DNA of 64,000 nt from Flammeovirga pectinis (GTDB lineage Bacteria; Bacteroidota; Bacteroidia; Cytophagales; Flammeovirgaceae): positions 3,632,001 through 3,696,000 of the forward strand of contig NZ_CP034562.1 of the NCBI RefSeq assembly GCF_003970675.1, written 5' to 3'. Below are positions 37,046 through 46,336 of the stretch, one piece after another (position 1 is the first letter of the stretch; each line of letters opens with the position of its first letter). The position numbers and the translations under genes were made by a program. The notes under the pieces were generated by a model. The model made no database searches, was not told where the DNA came from, and worked only from the letters and a program-made list of their open reading frames with translations.

Positions 37046-37079
37046 AAAGGGTCAATCTCAAATTAGAGGTTGACCCTTT
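37046..37079 (+). terminator. Terminator of hpf
   Basis: Perfect 10-bp stem AAAGGGTCAA / TTGACCCTTT with a 14-nt loop that can pair further (TCT/AGA), then TTTT. Confidence 0.8.
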
Positions 37080-37145
37080 TAGTTTAAAAAACCTCCACAT
37101 TTTGCAAAACAAAATGGGAGGCTCAGTAAACGAGGATATAAATAA

Positions 37146-37314
37146 TATCTTTGGTTACATCGAAAATATCAACTCTAGAAATAAAAAGGTGTAAAAAACA
37201 TATTCCTAGATGTCTAATTAGTATCAACGTTTACCAATAATATTCTATGTGATTTATATGTAGTAAACCATAAATATTAGTGTATTTCACTACCATTTAC
37301 CTTGAGTTTTTTTT
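37146..37314 (+). ncRNA. Candidate small RNA with promoter element and terminator
   Basis: In the 548-bp gap between hpf and gldB. TATCTTTG (37146-37153) matches the -7 consensus. About 130 bp later nested stems GTAAA/TTTAC (37263-37300) and TAGTG/CACTA (37278-37292) precede T8 (37307-37314). A transcript of about 150 nt is possible. No -33 TTG is seen and no known RNA family is recognised, so this is weak. Upstream in the same gap a strong hairpin (37092-37121, CCTCC...GGAGG) lacks a T tract; nothing else is visible from 37315 to 37533. Confidence 0.3.
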
Positions 37315-37533
37315 ATTCAAAATTATCAAAAAACAAAACCTTTATGCTGATTTTTAAGTTTGATTTACTCATGGAAATATGCTTAAAATAGCTATTTACT
37401 TATGATCGTCTACTTAATGGATAACGATATGATCACATGTCAATAATAAATATTATTTAGCCGTCGTCATAATCATTTAAGATTGTTTATATTTCTCTAG
37501 TATTTGTTGACTTTCTTAAAGATTATCAGTGAG

Positions 37534-38562
37534 TTATTTTCTTTTCTTTGGCTTATATTTTGATTTTTGGAGTATCTTTCCTGCGTTATCATTTGCCATT
37601 AATTGTGGTAACATAACCTCTGGGTTTGCTCTCATATAACTCTGTACAATTCTCCAACCAATCCACCTTCCTAACCTTCCTGGGCTATCTTCAGATACTT
37701 CTGATGTGACAGGTCTATCATCAACATAACGTTTTACTGTTCTGCGTTCTGTTTTATAAAGCAACTCATTTTCTACAAAATGACTCCAAATATAGGCTTC
37801 ATTATAATTTACACCTTTTAGTTCTTTAGCAGTATACCCTGTTTTTATAGAATCTGCTGTATAAGGCATTACATCGTCTACAAACTCGTAGGCTTTCCCC
37901 CAGGCTATCATATGCGACAACACGGACCTATCATTAGGGTTTACCTTATTAAATCGATTAGACAGCATCTGTATAGAAAAAGGTACTAAGTGTTCTGGAG
38001 TATATCTTCTACTTATGTAGCTTGGGACTTCTGGAACACCATAAGAAGCTGTCGGACCTTCAAAGTAATCAAGACCAATAACAATAAAATCTCCTAAGTC
38101 TAAAACATCTCCACCAAAGCCCCAGTTAGCAAAACCAGAAATTGATGTATATATTTTAGGAGGATTAAAATCTGGGTAATAATATTTGATATATTTAAAG
38201 GCTTCTTCAAACTCTTTTTTCTGAACTTCGAAATTCCCGAAAATTCTATCTGCATCCATCTTTAGAGTATCATTTTCAACTTTATTTCTAAAGTCCCAAA
38301 TGGCTTCTACTAAAAAATGTCTATTGGGATATAACCCTGCCTGTAAAAAATATTTTTTTTCTATCTCAGGATTTTCTATCAAGAATTTTACAATATCATC
38401 TTTAGACTTAAGTGCAAAAATTTCTTGTTCAAGATGCCTTACCTCTACATTTATTTTAATTTCTGATACATCAGGGAGTTCTTTTTCATCACTAGAACCA
38501 CATTGGAAAAATAATAATGTACTAAAAACTAAGAAGATGTATTTAAAAATTTGTTTTGTCAT
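37534..38562 (-). CDS. gldB: Gliding motility lipoprotein GldB-like
   Basis: A 342-residue lipoprotein of the GldB family, required for gliding in Flavobacterium; its exact role is not known. The lipobox ends at Cys21 (LLFFQCGSS). The family features are an N-terminal beta segment, ISGFANWGFGG in the middle and the conserved C-terminal PGRLGRWIGWRIVQSYM. The frame extends 12 codons upstream to 38598, but ATG 38562 gives a proper signal peptide (MTKQIFKYIF). It lies downstream of the NhaD-like gene on the same strand, with that gene's terminator between them. Confidence 0.8.
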   Translation of the reverse strand: MTKQIFKYIFLVFSTLLFFQCGSSDEKELPDVSEIKINVEVRHLEQEIFALKSKDDIVKFLIENPEIEKKYFLQAGLYPNRHFLVEAIWDFRNKVENDTLKMDADRIFGNFEVQKKEFEEAFKYIKYYYPDFNPPKIYTSISGFANWGFGGDVLDLGDFIVIGLDYFEGPTASYGVPEVPSYISRRYTPEHLVPFSIQMLSNRFNKVNPNDRSVLSHMIAWGKAYEFVDDVMPYTADSIKTGYTAKELKGVNYNEAYIWSHFVENELLYKTERRTVKRYVDDRPVTSEVSEDSPGRLGRWIGWRIVQSYMRANPEVMLPQLMANDNAGKILQKSKYKPKKRK

Positions 38563-38627
38563 TTTGTTAGGATTAAGAAGTAACGGTTTCGATAGCATAA
38601 AACTATTAATTTTTATGTATAAAAAAA

Positions 38628-38653
38628 CCTCTCACAATATAAATTATGAGAGG
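38628..38653 (-). terminator. Terminator of the NhaD-like gene
   Basis: Stem CCTCTCA / TGAGAGG, then T7 on the minus strand (A at 38621-38627). It lies 22 bp past the stop codon. Confidence 0.8.
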
Positions 38654-38674
38654 CTTTAGCGTATCTAACTTTCA

Positions 38675-40174
38675 CTATACTGCAAAAGCAAAGAATACTA
38701 ACCAAACTATTATTAAAATACTTAATAGAATTGGCAAAGAATATCTTAAAATGTAACCAAAGAAAGAAGGCATTTCAACACCTGATTGCTCAGCAATTGA
38801 TTTTACCATAAAGTTTGGTCCATTACCAATATAAGTCATTGCACCAAAGAATACAGCAGCAACAGATATTGCTGTTAATTCTAATACAGATTCATGATTT
38901 GGAGCTCCTTGAACAATACCATTAGTAAAATCAACTACATCACTAACAACGCCAATGTCTGCTCCTTTAGAGGCCATTGCTGCTGTTAAGAAGTTTAGGT
39001 AGGTAGGTGCATTATCTAATATTCCAGATAAAGCTCCTGTTGCCCAATACAGAGAATTATGGTTAATTAATGCCGCTCCTTCTGGAGATTTCGCAAAATT
39101 GGCTACTAACTCTAAGGCGGGCATCATCGTTCCAAAAATACCTATAAAAATAAAGGCTACTTCTCTAATCGGCTCAAAATTAAACTCATTACCTTGAATG
39201 GCTTTTTGATCTGCAAGCTTAAATGACAGGTATGCAACAGAAAGCATAATTATCTCTCTAATGAAAGAAAATAGCGTTGCTCCTTCATGATGCTCTAAAT
39301 CTGCTAAGAAACCAATAGAAAAACCATCATGTGTTTGTAAAATACCTGGTAACCATCCAATTTTAGACGGATCTAAGAAAACCGCTCCTACTAAAACTGC
39401 TAGCCATGCAAAGTTCTTACTACCTGTAATGGTAATCTTATTTGAATATTCTTTCTCGCCTTCCTCTTCATCAAAAAGTAAGTTTCTTTTATTAATAAAG
39501 CGCTTATCTGCAAAGAAGAATACAATACATAATAAAGTTATTGTGAAAGCCCACATTGGTAAACTATGTACCAATGTCCATTCAAAAGGTACTCCTTTAA
39601 GGAATCCTAAGAATAATGGAGGATCTCCAATTGGCGTTAATGCACCACCAACATTACTTACAATAAATATAAAAAATACAATATGGTAAGGTTGAAGTCT
39701 CTCTTGGTTTAAACGCATAAAAGGTCTAACAAGAAGCATAGAAGCACCTGTTGTTCCGATAATATTTGCTATCACAGCTCCAAAAGCAAGAAGCAATGTA
39801 TTTACCAAAGGAGTTCCTTTCTTATCTACTTTAATCATAATACCACCAGATGCTATATAAAGCCCCGATAGTAAAGCTATAAACTGAAAATATTCGAAAA
39901 ATGCGTGGATTGGAGCATGTGTATTGTGTAACCCAAAAATATAATATAACACTACTGATCCAGCTAAACCAACAGCAACTTTTGGATAATTATGGTGCCA
40001 GAACTTCTCGTAAAAAAGAGGTCCAGTAGCAATCATTATTAAAAGTGTAGCAAATGGAATAACACTCCAAGGGGCCGCTTCAGGATGTCCTCCTCCACTC
40101 GCTAAAGCCGGCGATACTCCTACTAGCATACCTAAGCTTAAGGTCATTAGGAGAAGTAATAATTTCTTTTTCAT
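38675..40174 (-). CDS. Na+/H+ antiporter, NhaD-like (IT superfamily)
   Basis: A 499-residue inner-membrane antiporter with about twelve hydrophobic segments, in keeping with sodium tolerance in a marine organism. A cleavable-looking N-terminal segment ends near LASGG. The conserved core is NIIGTTGASMLLVRP and GALTPIGDPPLFLGFLKG, which places it among NhaD/ArsB/CitM-type transporters. The second inverted-repeat half contains GILDNAPTYLNF and YIGNGPNFMVKS. Substrate (Na+ or Li+) is inferred from the family, and a dicarboxylate or citrate transporter is the alternative. Confidence 0.85.
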   Translation of the reverse strand: MKKKLLLLLMTLSLGMLVGVSPALASGGGHPEAAPWSVIPFATLLIMIATGPLFYEKFWHHNYPKVAVGLAGSVVLYYIFGLHNTHAPIHAFFEYFQFIALLSGLYIASGGIMIKVDKKGTPLVNTLLLAFGAVIANIIGTTGASMLLVRPFMRLNQERLQPYHIVFFIFIVSNVGGALTPIGDPPLFLGFLKGVPFEWTLVHSLPMWAFTITLLCIVFFFADKRFINKRNLLFDEEEGEKEYSNKITITGSKNFAWLAVLVGAVFLDPSKIGWLPGILQTHDGFSIGFLADLEHHEGATLFSFIREIIMLSVAYLSFKLADQKAIQGNEFNFEPIREVAFIFIGIFGTMMPALELVANFAKSPEGAALINHNSLYWATGALSGILDNAPTYLNFLTAAMASKGADIGVVSDVVDFTNGIVQGAPNHESVLELTAISVAAVFFGAMTYIGNGPNFMVKSIAEQSGVEMPSFFGYILRYSLPILLSILIIVWLVFFAFAV

Positions 40175-40481
40175 ATTCTAATTTGTAAACAGTTACTGAC
40201 AAACTTCTAATCGTAAGAATTTTTCTATTTACTAGTAAAAAATAGCTATCTAAATATCTATTTCTAATAGTCGTTGATAGTTCAGTTAATCTCTAAGACG
40301 ATATATATTTTTATCCTACAATTAATTTCCTCGTTCAATTGTGATGCTATTTTATGAAATTCTACTCTCTTAAAACAATGATTAAATTCAAGAAGCAGCA
40401 TTATAAAGAACTCTTAAGAATTATTTAACATATCTTTAGTGTTTTGTAACTTCAATAGCTGTTTTCCCCAATTATATTTAA
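40175..40481. other. Intergenic region without recognised features
   Basis: 307 AT-rich bases between the NhaD-like start and the stop of the WG-repeat gene. I see no terminator hairpin, no open frame and no full promoter match. Confidence 0.4.
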
Positions 40482-43109
40482 TCAATAACAATCCACAAGA
40501 TTAAATTCACTTTCATTTAAAAATGATTGATATACAACATTTCCTTGCTCATTTATGTAAAGTAAAATATATAATTTTGCTTGCTTAATAAACTGCTTCG
40601 CTAAAAAAAGAGGTTCCTCCTTAGATCCAATATTTTGTATTGATAAAAACTCTGGATAAATCACATTTCCATATTTAATTGAGTACGCTCCGTATTGTTC
40701 ATTCTTTTGATATAAAATCCAAGTATACCCCTCTTCAGTGGTCTTTATTTTGTAGCTATCACAAGCCAAGACGATATCATTCTTTTCTACATTCAAGAGT
40801 TTCCACAGGTTGTCTTCTCGTATAAAAACTGAAGTGCTATCAAATAATGTCATATCATTATAATAAAACTTTGCAGTTGCTATGGTAGACAGTGAGAATA
40901 ATCCTTTCTTTCCTTTTTTACTTCCCAACCATTGTGTTACCTCTTCTTTTTTAATAGTAGTTTTAATTAATTTACTATCAAATTGGGGTGCTATTTTTTG
41001 GTTTGTTTCTGGAATATATAATCCGTATTTACCGTTCTTTTTCAAAACAAAAACTCCATTTTCATAATAGATAGCAGAGTATCCTTCTTGAAAATGTCTT
41101 TTCCCTTTAGTTGTATACAAATAGTACCAATTTCCATATTTGGCAATTACAAAACCATTAGCAGTTACAGTTAGGTCTGTAAACTGAGGTGTCATTATCT
41201 GATTTCCTTTCTCATTGAGTAAAGCAAATTTCTTATACCTTTTACTTTTTGCTCCAATAAATATTTCTTCTGTAGAGTCTTTTTGTACATACTGAATATG
41301 CCATTTTGTATACGATTTCAATAATAAGTCTCCTCCTCCTTTAAAATAGAGATGATCTATTCCTCCTGAGGATGCTACTATACCATTACCATTACCATTA
41401 AATACTATCGTATCTGCTACATAATTCCCTAAACTATCACCTGACCATGTAAAAGCTTGCCATTTATTTTTCCATCTAGATATCACTCCTTGCTCTTTTA
41501 CAACAGGAAGAAGAAGAGAATCAATTTTCAATTTGTTATCATAATTAAGTAACTGCCATAAAGTATCGTTCTGTATAAACCAACCCTGCTTATAGGGAGC
41601 ATCTTTAATTAAATCATAATCATCTGTCCATTTTTCTCCATTAGGAGAATAAACAGCCCACTTTCCTTCTTCTTTTAAAGAAAACCATTGGTCTTCTAAG
41701 CTTTTATAAGATTCGAATCTAAATACACTGTCAGCAGAATTAATTTGTTCGCTAAAAATAGCAGATTCAGAAAAGTAATTCCATCTCCCTTTTTTCATTA
41801 TTAATAGCGTATTCTCTGCAATTTTAATCAACTGCCCTGCTTCTATCGGAAACTTCTGTGTACCATCTGAAGAGATTATACCCCATCTACTTTTTATTCT
41901 AACACCAAATAATCGATTACTTATCTGCATAATCTGATCATACATACAAGGAATCCATTGTTCTTCATTTAAAGCATAAATACCATATTTCCCCTGCTTT
42001 TTTACAACTGCTAATCCTTCAGATAAAAAAGAAATACTCTCGTATTCAAATGGAATTAGTACTTTCCCTTTTCTATTAACAACCCCATGTCCCGTTTCTT
42101 TTTCTACTTCGATATAAGATGATTGAACACCATTACAGTTATATTTTTTCTTTGCTTGGAGAAATGCATCCTCTAAAATTACTTTACCTTTATTATTTAT
42201 AAATGCTACTTTACTATCTTTTATTACAGGATAAATAGTGTGTTTCTCTGCCAAGTTAAGTGATTGATAATACGAAATATTTTTCCAATTAGGGTAGCTG
42301 ATCAAAACGCTATCTTTATTTTCAGAAAAATACCATAAATGAGTAATTGCAGTGTCAACTCGACTACTATTTGGGTAATCTCTTATAAAACTTAAATAAT
42401 CACTTTCTGATTTATTCTCCGTTCGCAACTCATAGATTTGCTTCTCTACTTTACTCTTAAATTTATTATTTGGATGTTCAAGTAAAAAGCGGTTTAAAGC
42501 ATGTTCGTCAGCATCTTTTGTTTTTGAGTGATACACTAAGATTTCATATTGTTCTTGAGCTAAATCTCGCTGTTTTGCTTCTGGATGATTTTTTATAAAC
42601 TCTTGATAAGATTTATAACTGTGCTCTTTTTTAGCAATCTCAAAACTTAAACTATCCTTTAGTTCTATTGCTCTAGGTATATGTGTAGCATCTGGATATT
42701 TTTTTATGAAATCTTTAAAATCATCAACCTTAAAAGAAGACATAGAGGCTTCAAAAGCAAGTTGTTCAACATGATTGAGCCAATAACCAATAGAATCTAT
42801 ATTTACATAACTCTTTACCCATACAGCATGTGTTTGCTCATCTGCATTATCCCAATTTAATTTTGCCTCTTGCAGGTGTAAATAAGAAGAATCCAAATTG
42901 TATTTCAGGTTATTTTCCACATAGTAAAGTCCCCATAAATAGTTTAAGACGGCATTCCCCTCTAACTCATCAGATTCTTTAACTAATTTCTTTTCAATTT
43001 TTTCATATTCACCTTTATCAGCAAATTTCCAGAATAATTTAGAAGTTTGTGCGTCAACTTTATTTATCTGAAAAAGACAAAAAAGTAAAAACAGTATATA
43101 TATTTTCAT
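40482..43109 (-). CDS. Secreted WG-repeat protein with an N-terminal helical repeat region
   Basis: An 875-residue protein with a signal peptide (about residues 1-20, FQINKVDAQ). Residues about 130-260 hold four repeats of the pattern FI(K/R)xxP (DFIKKYP, EFIKNHP, RFLLEHP, SFIRDYP) spaced about 34-38 residues, like TPR or BamD-type helical pairs. From about 290 to the end run eight to ten WG (KWG) beta repeats such as GKYGIYALNEEQW, GKWAVYSPNGEKW and GKYGLYIPETNQK. WG repeats are of unknown function and common in Bacteroidota. It has no enzyme motif, no T9SS tail and no operon partner. A surface or periplasmic binding role is a guess. Confidence 0.85.
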   Translation of the reverse strand: MKIYILFLLFCLFQINKVDAQTSKLFWKFADKGEYEKIEKKLVKESDELEGNAVLNYLWGLYYVENNLKYNLDSSYLHLQEAKLNWDNADEQTHAVWVKSYVNIDSIGYWLNHVEQLAFEASMSSFKVDDFKDFIKKYPDATHIPRAIELKDSLSFEIAKKEHSYKSYQEFIKNHPEAKQRDLAQEQYEILVYHSKTKDADEHALNRFLLEHPNNKFKSKVEKQIYELRTENKSESDYLSFIRDYPNSSRVDTAITHLWYFSENKDSVLISYPNWKNISYYQSLNLAEKHTIYPVIKDSKVAFINNKGKVILEDAFLQAKKKYNCNGVQSSYIEVEKETGHGVVNRKGKVLIPFEYESISFLSEGLAVVKKQGKYGIYALNEEQWIPCMYDQIMQISNRLFGVRIKSRWGIISSDGTQKFPIEAGQLIKIAENTLLIMKKGRWNYFSESAIFSEQINSADSVFRFESYKSLEDQWFSLKEEGKWAVYSPNGEKWTDDYDLIKDAPYKQGWFIQNDTLWQLLNYDNKLKIDSLLLPVVKEQGVISRWKNKWQAFTWSGDSLGNYVADTIVFNGNGNGIVASSGGIDHLYFKGGGDLLLKSYTKWHIQYVQKDSTEEIFIGAKSKRYKKFALLNEKGNQIMTPQFTDLTVTANGFVIAKYGNWYYLYTTKGKRHFQEGYSAIYYENGVFVLKKNGKYGLYIPETNQKIAPQFDSKLIKTTIKKEEVTQWLGSKKGKKGLFSLSTIATAKFYYNDMTLFDSTSVFIREDNLWKLLNVEKNDIVLACDSYKIKTTEEGYTWILYQKNEQYGAYSIKYGNVIYPEFLSIQNIGSKEEPLFLAKQFIKQAKLYILLYINEQGNVVYQSFLNESEFNLVDCY

Positions 43110-43457
43110 TATACTTTTATTAAAAGTAGTAGGTAACCTATTTCTTATTTAATACAGATTTTCCATCTAATCCACTAAATACTCCCTTTGCATTAAAACC
43201 CATTATGGTACTTTTAAAATGATAGACAGGCGCTTTGTATCTCAAAAAGAGAGTATCAGCTTATATAAATCATAAAAATATGATGAATCTGTTTAAATCA
43301 TTAAAACTTAATCTCACAAAAATATTGAGATCTCATATCGACCATTAACTTTGTGCCAAGATATAAATGATTATCACTTTATCTTTTAAAAGGTAATTTT
43401 GTTGATGTATAAATCTGATCACAAAATTAACAGTGATAACTTCTAATAAAAATGTAA
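43110..43457. other. Divergent intergenic region between WG-repeat gene and permease
   Basis: 348 AT-rich bases holding the permease promoter (43325-43353) and an 8-bp palindrome GAGATCTC at 43327-43334 overlapping its -33 element. No conserved open reading frame. Confidence 0.45.
43325..43353 (+). promoter_or_regulatory. Candidate promoter of the LolC/E-type permease gene
   Basis: TTG (43325-43327), 18 bases, TAACTTTG (43346-43353). The -7 element matches TAnnTTTG; the spacing is one short of the usual 19-21. GAGATCTC sits beside the TTG and could be an operator. Confidence 0.5.
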
Positions 43458-44834
43458 ATGTCAAATTCGAGATTTCCTTTCTTTGTTGCCAAACGGTATT
43501 TCTTATCACAGAGAAATATAAAAAGCATATCATTAATGCTTATTGTCTTGGTGGTACAGATGACATTTGGAGTTGTAGTCTTTATTGGGAAAGCCATTGG
43601 TGTTCTTTTCACCTTCTCTCCTAAAAAGATTAGAAAAACATACAAAGGAATGGCTGAAAAGTTCATAAGACAGAACTTTATACAGACCCTTTCTAACATA
43701 GCCATGATTGGTGTAGGTTTTGGTACCGCTGCTTTGGTAATTGTTCTTTCACTGTTTAACGGTATGGAAAGAACACTAACAGGTATGTTTAACCGCCATA
43801 ACCCAGAATTAAAAATTGAAATAAAAGAAGGAAAATCTTTCCCCTATACTTGGACTTTGAGAGATCAGATAGAAGAGATAGAAGGGGTTCAAGCCATTAC
43901 AGAAATAATTGAAGATAAAGTTTTAATACTGTACAACAACAAACAGAAGGTTGTTACAATGAAAGGTGTTAGCGAAAACTTTATCCAACAAACACATATT
44001 GATACTACCGTTGTTTTAGGTACTAACACGCTATATAATAACGACACACGGTATGCATTGGTGGGTTCTGGGGTATATCAAGAACTTGGTTTAAGATTAA
44101 GAGATAGTATGCACCCTTTGCAGTTTTGGTATCCTAAAAGAAAGGGTAAAGCATCACTAGATCCTTCAAAAGCATTCAATAAAAAAATTATCCAAGCAGG
44201 AGGTGTATTTGTAGCAGAGCCTCAATTTGATCAATCTACTGTGATTGTTTCTTTAGGGTTTGCCAATTCATTATTAAACTATGGAAAGCTAAGAACTGGT
44301 TTAGAAATAAAAACAGACGATCATACTAGTCCTGAAAAGGTTAAAAAAAGATTGCAAGAAGTTCTTGGTGATACGTTTATTATAAAAACGAGACCAGAGC
44401 AACAAGCACAAGTTCTTAGAGCGCTAAAAATAGAAAAATTCTTTACCTACGGAACGTTCGCGTTAATTCTAGGTATTGCATCGTTTAATGTATTCTTTGC
44501 TCTTGCAATGCTTTCTATAGAGAAAGGGCATGACATGAATATTATTAAATCTATGGGAGCTACTGATGGAATGATTAGGAGAATTTTCTTATTTGAAGGA
44601 AGTCTTGTCGCCGTTTCTGGAGCTATTTTCGGACTCTTATCAGGCTATGTTTTTTGCATTGCTCAAGAAAAATTAAAATGGATTAGTACAGGTGCTAACA
44701 ATGGTATTCTTGATGCTTATCCTGTAGAAACACGTTGGCAAGACTTTGTCATTATCTGTCTTACAGTAACTACAATTACGGTACTTGCATCTGTTATACC
44801 TTCTAGAAATGCAGTTAAAAATACACGTAGATAA
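43458..44834 (+). CDS. LolC/LolE-type ABC permease (FtsX family) with an N-terminal insertion
   Basis: A permease of the lipoprotein-release type that moves outer-membrane lipoproteins out of the inner membrane. The MacB-like periplasmic domain lies at about residues 110-290, and the last three membrane segments (about 315-455) carry the FtsX fold (ILGIASFNVFFALAMLSIEKG, then IIKSMGA). The N terminus begins as expected with FPFFVAKRYFLSQRN. About 50 extra residues, including a second hydrophobic stretch (LMLIVLVVQMTFGVVVFIG), then come before NFIQTLSNIAMIGVGFG, where the first helix normally starts. No ATPase gene is adjacent, as is usual in Bacteroidota. Confidence 0.83.
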   Translation: MSNSRFPFFVAKRYFLSQRNIKSISLMLIVLVVQMTFGVVVFIGKAIGVLFTFSPKKIRKTYKGMAEKFIRQNFIQTLSNIAMIGVGFGTAALVIVLSLFNGMERTLTGMFNRHNPELKIEIKEGKSFPYTWTLRDQIEEIEGVQAITEIIEDKVLILYNNKQKVVTMKGVSENFIQQTHIDTTVVLGTNTLYNNDTRYALVGSGVYQELGLRLRDSMHPLQFWYPKRKGKASLDPSKAFNKKIIQAGGVFVAEPQFDQSTVIVSLGFANSLLNYGKLRTGLEIKTDDHTSPEKVKKRLQEVLGDTFIIKTRPEQQAQVLRALKIEKFFTYGTFALILGIASFNVFFALAMLSIEKGHDMNIIKSMGATDGMIRRIFLFEGSLVAVSGAIFGLLSGYVFCIAQEKLKWISTGANNGILDAYPVETRWQDFVIICLTVTTITVLASVIPSRNAVKNTRR

Positions 44835-44864
44835 TTATTTCTAATCATTCTTCGTATTTTTGCA

Positions 44865-44872
44865 ATAACATT
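44865..44872 (+). promoter_or_regulatory. Candidate -7 element of the M20 peptidase gene
   Basis: TATTTTTG, exact TAnnTTTG match 56 bp before the start; no clear -33 TTG. Confidence 0.45.
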
Positions 44873-44927
44873 TTATTTAGAGGAAGGCATAACTTTCACA
44901 AACAACAAACATTAATCGGAAAAAGTC

Positions 44928-46118
44928 ATGAGTTTAAAAGAACGCATTAAAGAAGCTGTTACAACAAACATTGATGAAATTGTAGCAAATAGACATCATT
45001 TACATGCTAATCCAGAGCTATCTTATCAAGAGTTTGAGACAGCTAAGTTTGTTGCAAATAAATTAAGAAGTTACGGCATAGAGCCTCAAGAAGGTGTTGC
45101 AGAAACAGGTATTGTTGCTTTAATCAAAGGAAAAAATCCAGAGAAAAAAACAATCGCATTGCGTGCTGATATGGATGCATTGCCAATTGTTGAAGCAAAT
45201 GATGTTCCTTATAAATCTAAAAATGAAGGTGTAATGCATGCTTGCGGGCACGATGTTCATACTACTTCATTATTAGGAGTTGCACAAGTTCTTTCTAAAC
45301 TGACTGATCAATTTGAAGGTACTATCAAATTAATTTTCCAACCAGGAGAAGAGAAATTGCCAGGTGGAGCATCATTAATGATTAAAGACGGAGCATTACA
45401 AAACCCTGCCCCAACTAAAATTATTGGTCAACATGTTATGCCTTTTATTGATGCCGGAAAAGTTGGATTCAGAGAAGGTATGTATATGGCTTCTGCAGAT
45501 GAAATTTACTTTACCGTAAAAGGACAAGGTGGACATGCTGCAATGCCAGAAAAAAATATTGATCCAGTAGTAATCACTTCACATATAATAATTGCCTTAC
45601 AACAAATTGTAAGTAGATATGCTTCTCCAAAAATCCCTTCTGTTTTATCTTTTGGAGATGTAAGAGCAATTGGTGCTACCAATATTATTCCTAATGAAGT
45701 AAAAGTGCAAGGTACATTCCGTACAATGAACGAAGAATGGAGAGCCGAAGCACACGAAAAAATCACAAAAATGGCAGAAGGCATTGCTGAAGCAATGGGA
45801 GGATCTGTTGAGATGAATATTTGTAAAGGCTATCCTTTCCTTGTAAACGAGCCAGAACTTACAAAAAGAAATAAAGCAGCTGCAATTGATTATTTAGGAG
45901 AAGAAAATGTTGTAGATCTTGACCTTTGGTTAGCTGCAGAAGATTTTGCCTATTATTCTCAAGAAATAGATGCTTGTTTCTACAGATTAGGTACTCGTAA
46001 CGAAGAACAAGGTATAGTATCTAGTGTACATACACCAACTTTTGATATTGACGAAAGTGCTTTAGAAATTGGTGTTGGACTTATGGCTTGGTTGGCTGTT
46101 TCTGAGTTAAATGCTTAG
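44928..46118 (+). CDS. M20-family amidohydrolase
   Basis: A zinc- or manganese-dependent amidohydrolase of the M20D group (N-acyl amino acid or N-acetyldiaminopimelate deacetylase, IAA-amino-acid or hippurate hydrolase type). The metal ligands are Cys106 and His108 in MHACGHDVHTT, and Glu141-Glu142 in QPGEEKLPGG; a further His lies in IGQHVMP. The dimerisation lid domain sits in the middle (about 185-300). The 396-residue length is typical. Substrate cannot be decided from the sequence. It precedes the grpE-dnaJ operon on the same strand, but the promoter element before grpE separates them. Confidence 0.88.
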   Translation: MSLKERIKEAVTTNIDEIVANRHHLHANPELSYQEFETAKFVANKLRSYGIEPQEGVAETGIVALIKGKNPEKKTIALRADMDALPIVEANDVPYKSKNEGVMHACGHDVHTTSLLGVAQVLSKLTDQFEGTIKLIFQPGEEKLPGGASLMIKDGALQNPAPTKIIGQHVMPFIDAGKVGFREGMYMASADEIYFTVKGQGGHAAMPEKNIDPVVITSHIIIALQQIVSRYASPKIPSVLSFGDVRAIGATNIIPNEVKVQGTFRTMNEEWRAEAHEKITKMAEGIAEAMGGSVEMNICKGYPFLVNEPELTKRNKAAAIDYLGEENVVDLDLWLAAEDFAYYSQEIDACFYRLGTRNEEQGIVSSVHTPTFDIDESALEIGVGLMAWLAVSELNA

Positions 46119-46200
46119 TAACGTCATCAAATTATCGGCTTCCTTTCCTGTCTAAAATCAAAATTTACACAAGCTATCTTTCAAGTTATTAGTAAGTTAA

Positions 46201-46225
46201 CTGACAAGATAAGACACCTTGTCAG
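46201..46225 (+). promoter_or_regulatory. Inverted repeat upstream of grpE-dnaJ, possible heat-shock operator
   Basis: CTGACAAG (46201-46208), 9 bases, CTTGTCAG (46218-46225), perfect. The 8-9-8 layout copies the arm-spacer geometry of the CIRCE operator (9-9-9) but the sequence is different. It lies about 45 bp before the promoter element. There is no T tract, so it is not a normal terminator of the M20 gene. Confidence 0.45.
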
Positions 46226-46269
46226 CCACAATAAATACTAATGACAGTGAAAAAGGACATTTTGACTCG

Positions 46270-46277
46270 TATATTTG
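46270..46277 (+). promoter_or_regulatory. Candidate -7 element of the grpE-dnaJ promoter
   Basis: TATATTTG, exact TAnnTTTG match 59 bp before the preferred grpE start. It implies that the upstream ATG at 46241 is not the start. Confidence 0.5.
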
Positions 46278-46336
46278 CATTGGCAAAATTGTTGAAAAGC
46301 TACGTAACGTATATTTTTGACACAAATAATACTATA

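Noticed and set aside
43427-43705. Minus-strand open frame overlapping the start of the LolC/E-type permease
   Set aside because: It is antisense to strongly patterned permease codons and has no start context; a shadow frame.
45506-45784. 92-codon minus-strand frame inside the M20 gene
   Set aside because: Antisense to the lid domain coding region; composition follows the plus-strand codons.
46241-46336. 32-residue N-terminal extension of GrpE
   Set aside because: The promoter -7 element lies inside it and the conserved protein starts at 46337.
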